Assembly (NCBI GenBank): GCA_015486775.1
Contig: WFRA01000303.1
Span: forward strand, 1-5,203
Source: Kiritimatiellales bacterium
Lineage (GTDB): Bacteria > Verrucomicrobiota > Kiritimatiellia > Kiritimatiellales > Pontiellaceae
Reading direction: 5' to 3'
Length of the DNA: 5,203 nucleotides
The notes beneath the pieces are model-generated. The model did no database searches. It saw only the letters and a list, made by a program, of their open reading frames with translations, and was not told the origin of the DNA. The number at the start of each line of letters is the position of its first letter. Position 1 is the first letter of the stretch. Both the position numbers and the translations under genes were made by a program. Shown here piece after piece: positions 5,100 through 5,203 of the stretch.

Positions 5100-5203
5100 A
5101 GATTACTGCCTGCTGTCGCAATCACTTCTACGATCAGTTCCCGCACACTCTAGGCTAGAGGGTACTCGAAAAGCTCGAATCTCAGAATAAAGCTGTGGCA
5201 AAA
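5100..5203. other. Window end, possible 3' tail of a minus-strand frame
   Basis: On the minus strand the frame is open from 5203 to a TAG at 5152-5150, reading FCHSFILRFELFEYPLA. This could be the end of a gene beginning beyond the window or chance; 17 residues are too few to identify. The same frame continues after the stop through the second REP into the methyltransferase-like remnant. Nothing else is recognised here. Confidence 0.2.

Noticed and set aside
4606..5121. 171-residue minus-strand frame through the repeats and into the kinase gene
   Set aside because: It crosses both repeat elements and the antisense of the kinase's 3' end; the other minus frame gives the methyltransferase-like tail.

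Overview
The window is chromosomal DNA of moderate to high GC from a Gram-negative bacterium. The evidence for an outer membrane is a lipoprotein with a clear lipobox and a small secreted beta-barrel protein. The mix of genes, the long spacers and the REP-type repeats fit a PVC-superphylum organism, perhaps Kiritimatiellota. That placement is inference from general style, not from a marker gene.

Layout, left to right. (1) 2-466 (+): C-terminal 154 residues of a TatD-family metal-dependent hydrolase whose N-terminus lies outside the window. (2) 467-851: a 385-base spacer without a convincing gene but with several short dyads. (3) 852-1325 (+): small outer-membrane beta-barrel protein with a signal peptide. 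(4) 1326-1524: spacer holding a good sigma70-type promoter (TTGACA, 16 bases, TAAAAT) and a leader of about 115 bases. (5) 1525-2160 (+): lipoprotein resembling the DUF2959 family. (6) 2227-2934 (-): four-helix inner-membrane protein, convergent with the lipoprotein. Its own promoter (TTGAAA, 17 bases, TCTAAT) lies at 3004-3032 and supports the internal ATG as the start. (7) 3159-4667 (+): hybrid histidine kinase with a C-terminal receiver domain, divergent from gene 6. It has one membrane helix and a coiled coil but no recognisable sensor domain. (8) 4668-5203: gene-poor tail dominated by repeats.

The tail is the most interesting part. At 4784-4850 two 24-base arms form a perfect inverted repeat. 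Each arm starts with GTAG and folds into its own small hairpin, the layout of a BIME (a REP and inverted REP pair). At 5037 a second GTAG is followed at once by an 8-pair hairpin of different sequence, so a second REP type appears to be present. Between the two lies a 186-base fragment on the minus strand that resembles the extreme C-terminus of a class I DNA methyltransferase; its stop codon TAG is part of the REP's GTAG tetranucleotide. No transposase of the RAYT (REP-associated tyrosine transposase) type is visible in the window, so the mobilising enzyme would be elsewhere.

The genes do not form one obvious pathway. The beta-barrel protein, lipoprotein, membrane protein and kinase are all envelope or signalling proteins, but each appears to have its own transcription start, and a functional link between them is not shown by the sequence.
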